Notes: generated by a model from the letters alone, not told the origin. 64,000 bases of DNA from Halobacterium sp. DL1 (GCA_000230955.3 CP007060.1:1984001-2048000), one strand, 5' to 3'. Counted from the first letter of the stretch, positions 24,359 to 33,857 are shown. Numbers and translations: made by a program.

Positions 24359-24437
24359 GTCGAGGGATGTTCGTGAATTTAGTGCCCGACGGTGGGCGCT
24401 CGGTAGACTTATGCCTCGCGCGACGGCCTGTTGAGAC

Positions 24438-25685
24438 ATGAGCTACGAGGATGTCCGGGAGGTAGACCCGGCCGTCGCGGACGCGCTCGTGGGCGAACGG
24501 GAGCGCCAGAACGGTACGCTCGCGATGATCGCCAGCGAGAACCACGTCAGCGAGGCCGTCCTGGAGGCCCAGGGCAGCGAACTCACGAACAAGTACGCCG
24601 AGGGCTACCCCGGCAAACGCTACTACGGCGGCTGCGAGTTCGCCGACGACGTCGAGACCCTCGCCATCGACCGCGCGAAGGAGCTGTTCGGTGCCGACCA
24701 CGTCAACGTCCAGCCCCACAGCGGGTCGTCCGCGAACATGGGCGTCTACTTCGCGACGCTCGACCCCGGCGACAAGATTCTCTCCCTGGACCTCACGCAC
24801 GGCGGCCACCTGAGCCACGGCCACCCGGCGAACTTCGCTGGGCAGCTGTACGAGGTCGAGCAGTACGAGGTCGACCCGGAGACGGGCCGCCTCGACTACG
24901 ACTCCCTCCACGAGATCGCCGAGGAGTTCGAACCGGACATGATCGTCTCCGGGTTCTCCGCGTACCCCCGGGAGGTCGAGTGGGAGCGCATCCAGGAGGC
25001 AGCGGACGCCGTCGGCGCGCTCCACACGGCGGACATCGCCCACATCACCGGCCTCGTCGCGACGGGCGAACACGCCTCCCCGGTCGGCGTCGCGGACTTC
25101 GTCACCGGGTCGACGCACAAGACCATCCGCGCGGGCCGCGGCGGCATCATCATGTGCGACGAGGAGTACGCCGACGACGTCGACTCGGCCATCTTCCCGG
25201 GCGCACAGGGCGGCCCCCTGATGCACAACATCGCGGGGAAGGCCGTCGGCTTCAAGGAGGCCCTCCAGCCGGAGTTCGAGGACTACGCCGAACAGGTCGT
25301 CGAGAACGCGAAAGTGCTCGGTGAGACCCTCCAGGACCACGGCTTCTCGCTGGTCTCGGGCGGCACCGATACCCACCTCGTGCTCGTCGATCTCCGGGAC
25401 TCCCACCCGGACATCTCGGGCGGTGACGCCGAGGACGAACTCGAGGAGGTCGGGATCGTGCTGAACGCGAACACCGTCCCGGACGAGTCCCGGTCGGCGT
25501 TCGACCCGTCTGGCATCCGCGCCGGCACGCCCGCGCTCACCACCCGCGGCTTCGACGCCGAGGCGATGGAGACGGTCGGGGACTGCATCGCGAAGGTCAT
25601 CGACAACGTCGGCGACGGCGAGGTGTACGCGGAGGTCGCGGCGACCGTCGAGGACCTCACGAACGAGTACCCGCTGTACGAGTAG
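24438..25685 (+). CDS. glyA: Serine hydroxymethyltransferase
   Basis: A 415-residue PLP enzyme that interconverts serine and glycine with a one-carbon carrier. The N-terminal NGTLAMIASENHVSEAVLEA, the KRYYGGCEF motif and the PLP lysine in GSTHKTIRAGRGG are all conserved. The length is normal for the family. A CTTATGC box about 33 bases upstream suggests a leaderless ATG at 24438. folD, which handles the next step of one-carbon transfer, lies 1.2 kb downstream on the same strand. Confidence 0.96.
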   Translation: MSYEDVREVDPAVADALVGERERQNGTLAMIASENHVSEAVLEAQGSELTNKYAEGYPGKRYYGGCEFADDVETLAIDRAKELFGADHVNVQPHSGSSANMGVYFATLDPGDKILSLDLTHGGHLSHGHPANFAGQLYEVEQYEVDPETGRLDYDSLHEIAEEFEPDMIVSGFSAYPREVEWERIQEAADAVGALHTADIAHITGLVATGEHASPVGVADFVTGSTHKTIRAGRGGIIMCDEEYADDVDSAIFPGAQGGPLMHNIAGKAVGFKEALQPEFEDYAEQVVENAKVLGETLQDHGFSLVSGGTDTHLVLVDLRDSHPDISGGDAEDELEEVGIVLNANTVPDESRSAFDPSGIRAGTPALTTRGFDAEAMETVGDCIAKVIDNVGDGEVYAEVAATVEDLTNEYPLYE

Positions 25686-25706
25686 CGAGCGGTCGCTCCC
25701 GGGCGG

Positions 25707-26744
25707 CTACTCGAAACCGCTCGTGAAGATGGCGACCCACTGGCCGTAGTCGGGCGCGGTCTTCACCTCGATTCTATCCACCCACTTCACCCACTGGAAG
25801 CCGCGGCGCCCGGGCGCGACGAGACGCAGCGGGAAGCCGTGACCGTAGGACAGCGGTTCGCCGCCGACGTGCGTGGCGAGCAGCGCGTCGCGGGCTTCAG
25901 CCAGCGGGAGCGTCCACCGGTAGCCCGTGACAGACTCGAAGGTCACCCAGCCGGCGTCCTCCGTGGGGCCCGCGTCGTCGAGCAGGCGGCCCACTCTGAC
26001 GCCCCGCCACTCCCTGGTCGCGTACCAGCCGCTCGTGCAGTCCAGTAGCGCTTCGGCCGAGTCGTCGGGCGCGACGTCGTCGTAGCCGTACTCGACGCGG
26101 CGTTCGAGGGCGCCCTCGACGGCGAGCGTCCACTCGTCCGTGTCCACGGGGCCGGGGTCGTCGGCGACCCACGACGTCTCCGGGAAGTCGTTTCCCTCAC
26201 CGCCGACGTGCTTGCTGCCAGTGAACCGGCCGAGGGTACCGAACGCCGCGGAGAGCCGTTTGCGGGCGTCGAAGCCCGCGAGACCCACGGCCGCGACGAC
26301 GGAGTAGCCGACAGCGGCGCGACGCGCGGCGTCGACGTCCGTGCGGGGCGGTCGGAAGCGGACGGCGAGGTGGACGAGCAGCGGCAGGACGACGAGCAGA
26401 CCGAGGACGGCGTGGACGGTGAGTCCGGTCGTCGGCCCGACGGAGAAGCCGCTTCCGAGCGCCCAGTAGAGCCCCGTCACGAGCGCCGCGAGCGTGAGGA
26501 CGAGCGCGCCGACGCTCGCCACCGTCCCGGCGGTCCAGTTCCCGGGCCTGAGACGGCTCCGGACCCGGCGGAGTTTCCAAAACAGCAGGACCGGGAGGCC
26601 GATGCCCGCCGCCGCGTGCACGCCGTACACCCACGCCAGGCGCGGCGTCGCTGCGAACAGGCTGGCGACGCCAGTCGCGAGCAGGACGGTCACGGCGCCG
26701 AGGACACCCCAGTCCACGAGCGACGCGGGCGGTTCGAGACGCAT
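25707..26744 (-). CDS. Membrane-anchored molybdopterin-dependent oxidoreductase
   Basis: A 345-residue fusion. Residues 10-155 carry four or so membrane segments with His43, His111 and His125, which could bind heme b like a cytochrome b561/YedZ module. The C-terminal 190 residues form a sulfite-oxidase-fold molybdopterin domain, with the Mo-ligand cysteine at 236 (LLDCTSGWYATREWRGVRVG) and the SYGHGFPLRLVAPGR region. This combines MsrP/YedY-like and membrane parts in one chain. The substrate is unknown. Its stop faces the glyA stop. Confidence 0.83.
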   Translation of the reverse strand: MRLEPPASLVDWGVLGAVTVLLATGVASLFAATPRLAWVYGVHAAAGIGLPVLLFWKLRRVRSRLRPGNWTAGTVASVGALVLTLAALVTGLYWALGSGFSVGPTTGLTVHAVLGLLVVLPLLVHLAVRFRPPRTDVDAARRAAVGYSVVAAVGLAGFDARKRLSAAFGTLGRFTGSKHVGGEGNDFPETSWVADDPGPVDTDEWTLAVEGALERRVEYGYDDVAPDDSAEALLDCTSGWYATREWRGVRVGRLLDDAGPTEDAGWVTFESVTGYRWTLPLAEARDALLATHVGGEPLSYGHGFPLRLVAPGRRGFQWVKWVDRIEVKTAPDYGQWVAIFTSGFE

Positions 26745-26890
26745 CCGGTGACAGTTTGCGCGCCACGGCCATCAACCCATCCCCGAAATCCGCGCTCTAC
26801 CCCCAAGAACGTGGTTATATCTGTGTGTATCACTGCGGAGTTGAGCACGAACCCGAATGTTGAAGGACGCGGGCCGCCCACTTACTGGTA

Positions 26891-27784
26891 ATGACGAACG
26901 TCATCGACGGGAACGCAGTGGCCGCCGAGGTCCGCGCGGGCCTCGAGGACGGCGTGGCGACGCTGAAAGACGCCGGCGTCACGCCGACGCTCGCGACCGT
27001 CCTGATGAACGACAAGCAGGCCAGCGCGACGTACGTCTCGATGAAACAGCGGGACTGCGAGGAACTCGGGATGGGCACCGAGGACGTGCGTATCGACTCC
27101 GACGCGCCCGCCGAGGAACTGTTCGACACCGTTGAGGAGCTCAACGCCCGCGAGGACGTCCACGGCATCCTCGTCCAGGACCCGACGCCGGACCACGTCG
27201 ACGAGGAGCGCGTGCTCTCGGCCGTCGCCCCGCGCAAGGACGTCGACGCCTTCCACCCCGAGAACGTCGGCAAACTCGTCGGCGGCAACCCCCGGTTCAA
27301 ACCCTGCACGCCCCACGGCATCCAGAAGCTCCTCGAGAGCGAGGGCATCGACCCGGAGGGGAAGGACGTCGTCGTCGTCGGCCGCTCGAAGATCGTCGGC
27401 AAGCCACTCGCCAACCTCCTTATCCAGAAGGCGCCGGGCGCCAACGCCACAGTCACGCTCTGTCACAGCAGGACCGAGGACCTCGCCGCCCACACGCGCC
27501 GTGCCGACATCGTCGTCTCCGCCGTCGGCGTCGAGGACCTCATCGACGGTCCGATGCTCTCGGACGGCTGTGTCGTCATCGACGTCGGCATCAACCGCGT
27601 GGACGCCGACAACGAGAAGGGGTACCGGCTCACCGGCGACATCGACTTCGAGAGCGCCAGGGAGAAAGCGAGCGCGATCACCCCCGTCCCCGGCGGCGTC
27701 GGCCCCATGACCCGCGCGATGCTGCTCTACAACACCGTGAAGGCCGCAGGCGAACAGCACGGCGTGGACGTCTCCCTCCCCTGA
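26891..27784 (+). CDS. folD: Bifunctional methylene-THF dehydrogenase / cyclohydrolase
   Basis: A 297-residue FolD. It has the catalytic region YVSMKQRDCEELGM with the active Lys, the GILVQDPTPDHVDEERV stretch, and the NADP-binding VVVGRSKIVGKPLANLL motif. It oxidises methylene-tetrahydrofolate to methenyl and then hydrolyses it to formyl-tetrahydrofolate, supplying purine synthesis. A TTATAT box lies near 26815. It fits functionally with glyA and purF in this window. Confidence 0.95.
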   Translation: MTNVIDGNAVAAEVRAGLEDGVATLKDAGVTPTLATVLMNDKQASATYVSMKQRDCEELGMGTEDVRIDSDAPAEELFDTVEELNAREDVHGILVQDPTPDHVDEERVLSAVAPRKDVDAFHPENVGKLVGGNPRFKPCTPHGIQKLLESEGIDPEGKDVVVVGRSKIVGKPLANLLIQKAPGANATVTLCHSRTEDLAAHTRRADIVVSAVGVEDLIDGPMLSDGCVVIDVGINRVDADNEKGYRLTGDIDFESAREKASAITPVPGGVGPMTRAMLLYNTVKAAGEQHGVDVSLP

Positions 27785-27863
27785 GCGCTCGCGTACGGCG
27801 ACGGACTAACTCAAGAGCGGCTGTGCAGCTGCTGACCCCGCTACGTACTGTTTCTGTGTCGGC

Positions 27864-28568
27864 CTACCCGAGGCGGTCGAGGTGTGTTCGCGCTCGCTCG
27901 ACGCCGCTGTCGTCGCCGCTGAGCGAGTCCCCGATGGCGCGAGCCGCGAGCACGAGGCGCTCGCTGTCCTCTGGGTTCACGTCGCCGTCCAGGGCCTTCA
28001 CGCGTTTCACGTGGTCGCGGAGTCGGTCGAGGAGGCCGCGCTCCGGGTCGGGCACCGCGTCGTCGCAGTAGGCCCTGATGTCCACCCGGTAGGCGCCCAC
28101 CGCCGCCGCGTACGCGAGGCCGCGGGCCGCCCGCATCGACTCGGGGACGTCCGCCGGTTTGGGGCGTTCGCCGCTGTCCGCGCCGTTGAGGAGCGCGAGC
28201 AGGTAGCGCGTCTCCGCCTCGTCGACGCGCATCGCGCCGCCGACGAACACCGCCGCGCGGCGGAGCTCCTGGGCCCCGAGATAGGTGTCGTCCAGGTCGA
28301 GGAGTTCGCCACCTGCGATGAATCCGCGGGAGCGGACGTACTCCCGGCAGGCGTCGACGGCGGGGTCGAGCGCGCCCCGGAGGTCGTCGACGGCCGCGTT
28401 CCGGGCGTCAGTGAGGTCGAGTTCCGCTCTGCCGTCCGTCTGCGTCGCGCGCTCGCCGACGCCGACGCTGCGCATACTGCCACACTCGGGACACTCGACG
28501 CTGCCCGTCTCGAAGTACGACCAGCGCGCCCCACACGCCTTGCACTCGCGCTCGCCGCGTACGTCCAT
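27864..28568 (-). CDS. Zinc-ribbon haloarchaeal protein (DUF7117-like)
   Basis: A 234-residue protein. The N-terminal 35 residues form a zinc ribbon with CKAC and CPEC (Cys10, 13, 27 and 30 by my count). The rest is a helical domain with RRAAVFVGGAMRVDEAETRYL and ARGLAYAAAVGAYRVDIRAYCDDA. It resembles a haloarchaeal family remembered as DUF7117, of unknown function. The ribbon suggests nucleic-acid or protein binding. The ATG lies 43 bases upstream of the next gene's stop on the same strand. Confidence 0.75.
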   Translation of the reverse strand: MDVRGERECKACGARWSYFETGSVECPECGSMRSVGVGERATQTDGRAELDLTDARNAAVDDLRGALDPAVDACREYVRSRGFIAGGELLDLDDTYLGAQELRRAAVFVGGAMRVDEAETRYLLALLNGADSGERPKPADVPESMRAARGLAYAAAVGAYRVDIRAYCDDAVPDPERGLLDRLRDHVKRVKALDGDVNPEDSERLVLAARAIGDSLSGDDSGVERARTHLDRLG

Positions 28569-28611
28569 GCGAGCAGGTTCGACCGGGGCGGGGAAAACTC
28601 CCGTGCTCCGG

Positions 28612-29559
28612 TCAGGCCGGAACCCGCGCCAGCCAGCGCGCGGGTTCCCCCAGTTCGTCGTCGGTCGGGAGGTACTCGGGCCCCTCCCAGACGACCGAGG
28701 CCCCCTCGAGGCCGCGGTCGGCGGCGACGGCCTGGAAGAACGCCCGGCCGCGCTCGTACTGCTCGCGTTTGAGTCGGAACCCGAGCACGCGCTTCAGGAG
28801 ACGGACGAGCGGGCCGCCGCCCTTCCGTCGCGCGTCTACCTTCCGCCGGAGGTCGTCGTACTCGTCGTCGAAGGCCTCGTCCATCAGCAGTTCGGCGTAC
28901 CCCTCGACGGCGGTCATCGCGACGTTCAGTTCGCGGAACGCCTCGCGGTTCAGGTCGCCGTCGGCGAGCGCCGCCACTCCGTCCTCCAGGCGGGCCTCGA
29001 GGTAGTCCGGGAGCCACGGCGCGGCGCCGAACTCGGCGGCGTGTGTGACCTCGTGGAACGCGATCCAGCGGCGGAACCGCGGGAGGGCGACGTCTAGCTG
29101 GTCGGCGACGCGGACGATGTTCGGGTGGACGAAGTAGAGGCCGTGCTCGCCGTCGGCCAGCAGCAGCGGGTCGTACTGGCCGAGGACGTTCCGGGAGATG
29201 AACGCGAGCGCGCCCGCCGTCGTCGCGGTGTTGATGGAGCGCGAGAGGTCCGGCAGGAACGTCGCGCGCTCGTTCAGCGGTTCGAACGCCCGGCGAAACG
29301 TGGCGACGTTCGCGTCGATCCAGTGGTGGCGGTTCTGGAGTTCGAGGGTCTCCGGGACGTCGAAGTCGACACCCGACACCTCCCGGATGCGGCTACGGGC
29401 GTCGCGAACGTCGGCCGCGTACGCCTGGGGCTCGGCGCCGGACTGGGGCAGGTCGCCGGGCGCCGTGCTGGACTTGGCCGCGTCAGCGACCGCGTCCCAG
29501 TCGATGGCGCCGTCGCCGCTCGCGTCCGCGACGGCGCGGACGCTCTTGAGAATATTCAT
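28612..29559 (-). CDS. HExxH zinc metalloprotease, F420-biosynthesis-associated family
   Basis: A 315-residue protein with the zinc peptidase motif HEVTH (169-173). It resembles the DUF2342 family, whose members are often labelled as coenzyme F420 biosynthesis associated. The AFISRNVLGQYDP and YFVHPNIVRVADQL stretches fit that family. A later Glu (AVEGYAELLMDE) could be the third ligand. Substrate and true role are unknown. The ATG at 29559 matches the conserved N-terminus (MNILKSVRAVADASG). A small membrane-protein gene lies 40 bases upstream on the same strand. Confidence 0.82.
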   Translation of the reverse strand: MNILKSVRAVADASGDGAIDWDAVADAAKSSTAPGDLPQSGAEPQAYAADVRDARSRIREVSGVDFDVPETLELQNRHHWIDANVATFRRAFEPLNERATFLPDLSRSINTATTAGALAFISRNVLGQYDPLLLADGEHGLYFVHPNIVRVADQLDVALPRFRRWIAFHEVTHAAEFGAAPWLPDYLEARLEDGVAALADGDLNREAFRELNVAMTAVEGYAELLMDEAFDDEYDDLRRKVDARRKGGGPLVRLLKRVLGFRLKREQYERGRAFFQAVAADRGLEGASVVWEGPEYLPTDDELGEPARWLARVPA

Positions 29560-29599
29560 ACTGCTAGTCCGGCCCGAACGGCCAAATTCCTTCCGGGGG

Positions 29600-29851
29600 T
29601 TACTCGCGGATCTGGATCGCCTTGTCGCTCTCGCTGCTCTCGCCACCGCTCCGACGCCGCATGCCGACGAGCGCCGCGAGACCGACGAAGACGACGAGCG
29701 CGACCACCGCCCCCATCCCGAGTCCGCCGTCCTCGTCCTCTTCGGAGTCCGTATCCAGGTCGAACGACTCGTCGTCCTCGCTACCACCGCGGCTCATCGA
29801 CGGCGAGAAGTCGAAGTCAGGATCGTGCAGGTGGAACTCGATGATTCCCAT
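29600..29851 (-). CDS. Small single-pass membrane protein
   Basis: An 83-residue protein with an acidic N-terminal half (SEDDESFDLDTDSEEDEDGG), one membrane helix at about 47-65 (GAVVALVVFVGLAALVG), and a basic MRRRSGG stop-transfer stretch. The polarity places the acidic half outside and the short tail inside. I know no function. It is probably co-transcribed with the metalloprotease gene that follows by 40 bases. Confidence 0.7.
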   Translation of the reverse strand: MGIIEFHLHDPDFDFSPSMSRGGSEDDESFDLDTDSEEDEDGGLGMGAVVALVVFVGLAALVGMRRRSGGESSESDKAIQIRE

Positions 29852-29973
29852 GCTCGTACGTAGGTGGAGACGACATTTAGCCGTTGGGGCGGCCGCGTTC
29901 GCGGCAGTCGCCCGTCCCCCACGTGTGCCTCCATCTCCCCGGGATTCTTGTCGTCGGCCGGGGGAGGAACCCT

Positions 29974-31047
29974 ATGGACGAGCACCGACGCGAGTTCCTC
30001 GACCGACTCCTCGACGCGCGGAGCCCCGCCGGCTTCGAGACGGCGGCCCAGCGGGTGTGGGTGGAGTACGTCACCGAGTTCGCCGACGACGTGCAGACGG
30101 ACGCCTACGGAAACGCGGTCGCCACCTACGAGGGGAGCGACGACCCGGACGCGACGTCGTTCGCGTTCGCCGGCCACGCCGACGAGGTCGGGTTCATCGT
30201 GGCGAGCATCGCCGACGACGGCTTCCTCCGCGTCGAACCCATCGGCGGCGTCGACGGCACGGTGAGCGAGGGGACCCAGATCCAGATCCACACCGACGAG
30301 GGCGCCGTCAACGGCGTCATCGGGCAAACAGCCGTCCACCTGCGCGGCTTCGGCGGCGACGACGAGGCCGCGGACGTGACCGAGCAGCACGTCGACATCG
30401 GGGCCGAGGACGGCGACCACGCCCGCGAACTCGTCTCGGTCGGGGACCCGGCGACGGCAGCGGCTGGCGTCCACGACCTCGCCGGCAGTCGACTCGCCGG
30501 GCGCGCGCTGGACAACCGCACGGGATCGTGGGTGGCCGCCGAGGGACTGCGGCGGGCCGTCGAGCGGGACGTCGACTGCACGGTCCACGCGGTGAGCACA
30601 GTACAGGAAGAACTCGGGACGAAGGGCGCCCAGATGGTCGCCTTCGACCTCGAACCAGACGTCTTCGTCGCCGTCGACGTGACCCACGCTGCGGACAACC
30701 CGACCTACCCCGCCGACCGCGCGAGCGAGGTGGAACTCGGCGACGGCCCGACGGTGAGTCGTGGCGCGTCGAACCACCCGAACGTCGTTCGCGCCGTGCT
30801 GGACGCCGGTGAAGCAGCGGACGTGGACGTGCAGGTGGAGACCGACGGCATCAGGACCGGGACGGACGCGGACGCGTTCTTCACGGCCAGAGGCGGCATT
30901 CCGACGCTCACGCTGGGGATTCCGAACCGCTACATGCACACGCCCGCGGAGGTCGTCGACACAGACGACATGGGGGGCGCGGCCGACCTGCTCGCGGCGT
31001 TCGCGGACCGCGAGGCCGCCCGAGACTCCTTCGCCGTGGAGTTCTGA
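29974..31047 (+). CDS. M42-family metallo-aminopeptidase
   Basis: A 357-residue peptidase of the M42 glutamyl aminopeptidase/TET type. Metal ligands are visible in FAGHADEVGFI, in the ALDNRTGSW region (Asp), in TVQEELGTKGAQ (Glu-Glu), in VDVTHAAD (Asp), and in the late RYMHTPAEVVDTDD (His). These enzymes form large tetrahedral complexes that trim peptides released by the proteasome. I chose the ATG at 29974, which follows the purine-rich ribosome site GGGGAGGAA at 29961-29969. Confidence 0.92.
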   Translation: MDEHRREFLDRLLDARSPAGFETAAQRVWVEYVTEFADDVQTDAYGNAVATYEGSDDPDATSFAFAGHADEVGFIVASIADDGFLRVEPIGGVDGTVSEGTQIQIHTDEGAVNGVIGQTAVHLRGFGGDDEAADVTEQHVDIGAEDGDHARELVSVGDPATAAAGVHDLAGSRLAGRALDNRTGSWVAAEGLRRAVERDVDCTVHAVSTVQEELGTKGAQMVAFDLEPDVFVAVDVTHAADNPTYPADRASEVELGDGPTVSRGASNHPNVVRAVLDAGEAADVDVQVETDGIRTGTDADAFFTARGGIPTLTLGIPNRYMHTPAEVVDTDDMGGAADLLAAFADREAARDSFAVEF

Positions 31048-31093
31048 GTAGCGGTCCGGTACGCTTATGCACGCGACCCGATGCGCTAGGAGT

Positions 31094-31276
31094 ATGAGCG
31101 GCCGACCACTCGACGTGTTGGAGGAATCCCTCGAGGAGTCCGTGACGGTCCGCCTCAAGGACGGGGAGGAGTTCACGGGCGTGCTGACGGGCTACGACCA
31201 GCACATGAACATCGTGCTGGAGGGTGAAGACACAATCATTATCCGTGGCGACAACGTCGTCACCATCAAACCATGA
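31094..31276 (+). CDS. lsm: LSm (Sm-like) RNA-binding protein
   Basis: A 60-residue archaeal Sm protein. The Sm1 ([36 protein letters not shown]) and short Sm2 ([12 protein letters not shown]) motifs are intact. It forms a heptameric ring that binds U-rich RNA. The ATG follows an AGGAGT ribosome site, with a CTTATGC box upstream. Its stop overlaps the start of rpl37e in ATGA form, so the two are translated together, an arrangement known in haloarchaea. Confidence 0.95.
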   Translation: MSGRPLDVLEESLEESVTVRLKDGEEFTGVLTGYDQHMNIVLEGEDTIIIRGDNVVTIKP

Positions 31277-31449
31277 CGGGAGCTGGAACCCCGAGCCAGG
31301 GGAAGAAGAACATCACGACGCACACGAAGTGCCGCCGCTGCGGCGAGAAGTCCTACCACACGAAGAAGAAGGTCTGCTCGTCCTGTGGCTTCGGCAACTC
31401 CGCGAAGCGCCGTGGCTACGAGTGGCAGAGCAAGACCGGCGACAACTAA
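31273..31449 (+). CDS. rpl37e: Ribosomal protein L37e
   Basis: A 58-residue large-subunit protein reading [20 protein letters not shown] at its start. Its zinc-binding CRRC and CSSC pairs lie between basic stretches, and it ends [10 protein letters not shown]. It binds 23S rRNA. The ATG at 31273 overlaps the lsm stop by the ATGA arrangement. Confidence 0.96.
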   Translation: MTGAGTPSQGKKNITTHTKCRRCGEKSYHTKKKVCSSCGFGNSAKRRGYEWQSKTGDN

Positions 31450-31617
31450 CGACCCTTCTCTCCGCGGTTCTCGAAGCGCGTAGCCGTGGCTCCGGCAGCG
31501 GAGCCGCGACCGTCCCTACCGCTCGTTGTGCACGTACGTGGACAGAACGTGTCGCGCTATCGGCGAGGTCGACACGGTTGCGGAAGGTTTACCGGGTGGC
31601 GCGCGGTAGGAGGAGCT

Positions 31618-33090
31618 ATGTCACGCGGGCACGAGGACGGCCCCGAGTTCGACCACCCGACCGAGAAGTGCGGCGTCGTCGGGGTGTCGCTGTCGGACCG
31701 TGCGGCCGCCCTCCCCACGTACTACGCGCTGTACGCCCTCCAGCACCGCGGCCAGGAGTCCGCGGGGATCGTCACCCACGACGGCTTCCAGCAACACCAG
31801 CACGTCGGCATGGGGCTCGTCGGCGACGCCTTCGACGAGGACGACGTCGAATCGCTCCACGGGAGCGCGGGCATCGGCCACGTCCGCTACCCGACCGCCG
31901 GGAGCGTCGACAAATCCTGCGCACAGCCGTTCTCCGTCTCGTTCAAGGGCGGTGCGCTCGGCCTCAGCCACAACGGCAACCTCGTCAACGCCGACGAGAT
32001 CCGCGCGGACCTCGCGGCCAGCGGCCACGCGTTCACGAGCGACGGCGACACAGAAGTCATCGCCCACGACCTGGCGCGCAACCTCCTCGACTCCGACCTT
32101 GTGCGCGCGGTCCAGACCACGATGAACCGCATCCATGGGTCGTACTCGCTGACCATCATGCACGACGACACCGTCATGGGCGTTCGCGACCCGCTCGGGA
32201 ACCGGCCGCTCGTGCTCGGCGAACTCGACGACGGCTACATCCTCGCCAGCGAGTCAGCCGCCATCGACACGGTCGGCGGCGAACTCGTCCGCGACGTGAA
32301 ACCCGGGGAACTGGTCGTCCTCCACGAGGACGGCACCGGCTTCGACTCCTACCAGCTCGTCGACGAACCGAACACCGCCCACTGCTTCTTCGAGTACGTC
32401 TACTTCGCGCGCCCGGACTCCGTCATCGACGAGGAGCTCGTCTACGAGGTGCGCCGCGAACTCGGCCGACAGCTCTGGCGGGAGGGCGGCGTCGAGAGCG
32501 ACGTCGTGATGCCCGTCCCCGACTCCGGGCGCGCGTTCGCCTCCGGCTACGCCGAGGAGGCCCAGGACGACGGCGAGGACGTGGAGTTCGCGGAGGGCCT
32601 GATGAAGAACCGCTACGTCGGCCGGACGTTCATCATGCCCACCCAGGAGGCCCGCGAGCGCGCGGTCCGCCTGAAGCTCAACCCCATCAAGTCGACCGTC
32701 GAAGACCGCGCGGTCACCATCATCGACGACTCCATCGTCCGCGGGACGACGAGCGGGCAGCTCGTCGACCTGGTTCGGGAGGCCGGCGCCAGTGAGGTCC
32801 ACGTCCGCATCGGCGCGCCGCCCATCAACGCGCCCTGCTACATGGGCATCGACATGGCGACCCGCGACGAGCTCATCGCGGCGGACAAGACGACCGAGGA
32901 GATCGCCGACGTCATCGGCGCTGACAGCCTCTCGTACCTCTCGCTCGACGCCGTCACCTCGGCCATCGGGAAGTCCGAGGCCGACCTCTGCACCGGCTGC
33001 GTCACCGGCGAGTACCCCTACGACGTCGAGGGCGAAGCGTCCGACCGAGACGCCAAGCGCCCCCAGGTCGACGTGCCGGCCGACGACTAG
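31618..33090 (+). CDS. purF: Amidophosphoribosyltransferase
   Basis: A 490-residue PurF, the first committed enzyme of purine synthesis (PRPP and glutamine to phosphoribosylamine). The catalytic cysteine is Cys18 (EKCGVVGVSL), so a 17-residue propeptide must be removed. The N-terminal glutaminase (HRGQESAGI, GHVRYPTAGS) and the C-terminal PRPP-binding loop (VTIIDDSIVRGTTSGQLV) are present. Cysteines in HCFFEY, APCYMGID and DLCTGC match the iron-sulfur ligands of the Bacillus-type enzyme. The ATG at 31618 follows AGGAG. Its end overlaps the convergent DUF420 gene by 4 bases. Confidence 0.96.
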   Translation: MSRGHEDGPEFDHPTEKCGVVGVSLSDRAAALPTYYALYALQHRGQESAGIVTHDGFQQHQHVGMGLVGDAFDEDDVESLHGSAGIGHVRYPTAGSVDKSCAQPFSVSFKGGALGLSHNGNLVNADEIRADLAASGHAFTSDGDTEVIAHDLARNLLDSDLVRAVQTTMNRIHGSYSLTIMHDDTVMGVRDPLGNRPLVLGELDDGYILASESAAIDTVGGELVRDVKPGELVVLHEDGTGFDSYQLVDEPNTAHCFFEYVYFARPDSVIDEELVYEVRRELGRQLWREGGVESDVVMPVPDSGRAFASGYAEEAQDDGEDVEFAEGLMKNRYVGRTFIMPTQEARERAVRLKLNPIKSTVEDRAVTIIDDSIVRGTTSGQLVDLVREAGASEVHVRIGAPPINAPCYMGIDMATRDELIAADKTTEEIADVIGADSLSYLSLDAVTSAIGKSEADLCTGCVTGEYPYDVEGEASDRDAKRPQVDVPADD

Positions 33091-33650
33091 TTGAGGACGT
33101 ACAGCAGGAGGTAGACGACGATTCCGAGGGCGAAGGAGACGAGCCACAGCGACGCGGCGACGCGGCCCACCTTCGCGTGGTTGGTGTCGTATATTTCCCG
33201 AACACGGCGCGTGGTCGCGAGCAACAGCGCGTAGTAGACCAGCGGGATGGCGACCAGCGCCAACCCGATGTGGATGGCGAGAACCGGGAGGTAGACGAAC
33301 GTGTAGACCGCTCCGTCGCCCGGGAACTCGGTGGTGCCGTGGACGACGATGCGGTAGAGGTAGAGCGCGAGGAACGCGGCGAACAGCGCCGTCGTCGTCA
33401 CCATCGCCGCGCGGTGTTTCTCGACCTCGCCGCGGCGAATCGCCCGCCACCCCAGCAGGATGGTGCCGATGGCGATGGCGCTGATGGAGGCGTTCAGCGT
33501 CGGAATCGCGTCAACGAACCACGACGGAGCGTGCGGGAGCACCGTCGCCGGGACGGCGCCCCTGACGGCGGCGACAACGAGCGCGATGGAGACCAGCGAG
33601 AGCACCGCCGTCAGGGAGCGAACGTTCCGCCGGGCGAATCCGTCTGCCAT
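33087..33650 (-). CDS. DUF420 membrane protein
   Basis: A 187-residue protein with five membrane segments. Conserved features are the NASISAIAIGTILLGWRAI helix, the EKHRAAMVTTTALFAAFL region with its histidine, and HGTTEFPG in a loop. It fits DUF420, which is often found with heme-copper oxidase genes and is related to assembly factors, although no oxidase gene is seen here. The ATG at 33650 is chosen over an upstream ATG at 33698. Confidence 0.86.
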   Translation of the reverse strand: MADGFARRNVRSLTAVLSLVSIALVVAAVRGAVPATVLPHAPSWFVDAIPTLNASISAIAIGTILLGWRAIRRGEVEKHRAAMVTTTALFAAFLALYLYRIVVHGTTEFPGDGAVYTFVYLPVLAIHIGLALVAIPLVYYALLLATTRRVREIYDTNHAKVGRVAASLWLVSFALGIVVYLLLYVLN

Positions 33651-33723
33651 TGGTCTGGCTTGGGAGGCGGCCCCCATATCGGTTTCCGTGTTCCCCACCC
33701 ACGTGGGGCGCCAGAATCGTAGG

Positions 33724-33732
33724 GGTTTTAAT
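33724..33732 (+). promoter_or_regulatory. TATA-like box for tRNA-Leu
   Basis: GGTTTTAAT lies about 45 bases before the mature tRNA 5' end. That would give a primary transcript with a leader of about 15-20 bases, which RNase P would remove. Confidence 0.45.
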
Positions 33733-33772
33733 CGGGCGGTGGGTACCGAGTAGTGCGGAAACGCACCAGCGA

Positions 33773-33857
33773 GCGTGGGTAGCCGAGCTAGGTCAAAGGC
33801 GCAGCGTTGAGGGCGCTGTCCTGTAGAGGTTCACCGGTTCAAATCCGGTCCCACGCA
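33773..33857 (+). tRNA. tRNA-Leu (anticodon GAG)
   Basis: An 85-nt class II tRNA. The acceptor stem GCGTGGG pairs with CCCACGC and A is the discriminator. The anticodon stem CAGCG/CGCTG encloses the loop TTGAGGG, giving anticodon GAG (leucine CUC/CUU codons). A long variable arm (TCCTGTAGAGGTTC region) and the T arm ACCGGTTCAAATCCGGT complete it. No intron is present and CCA is not encoded. Confidence 0.95.
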
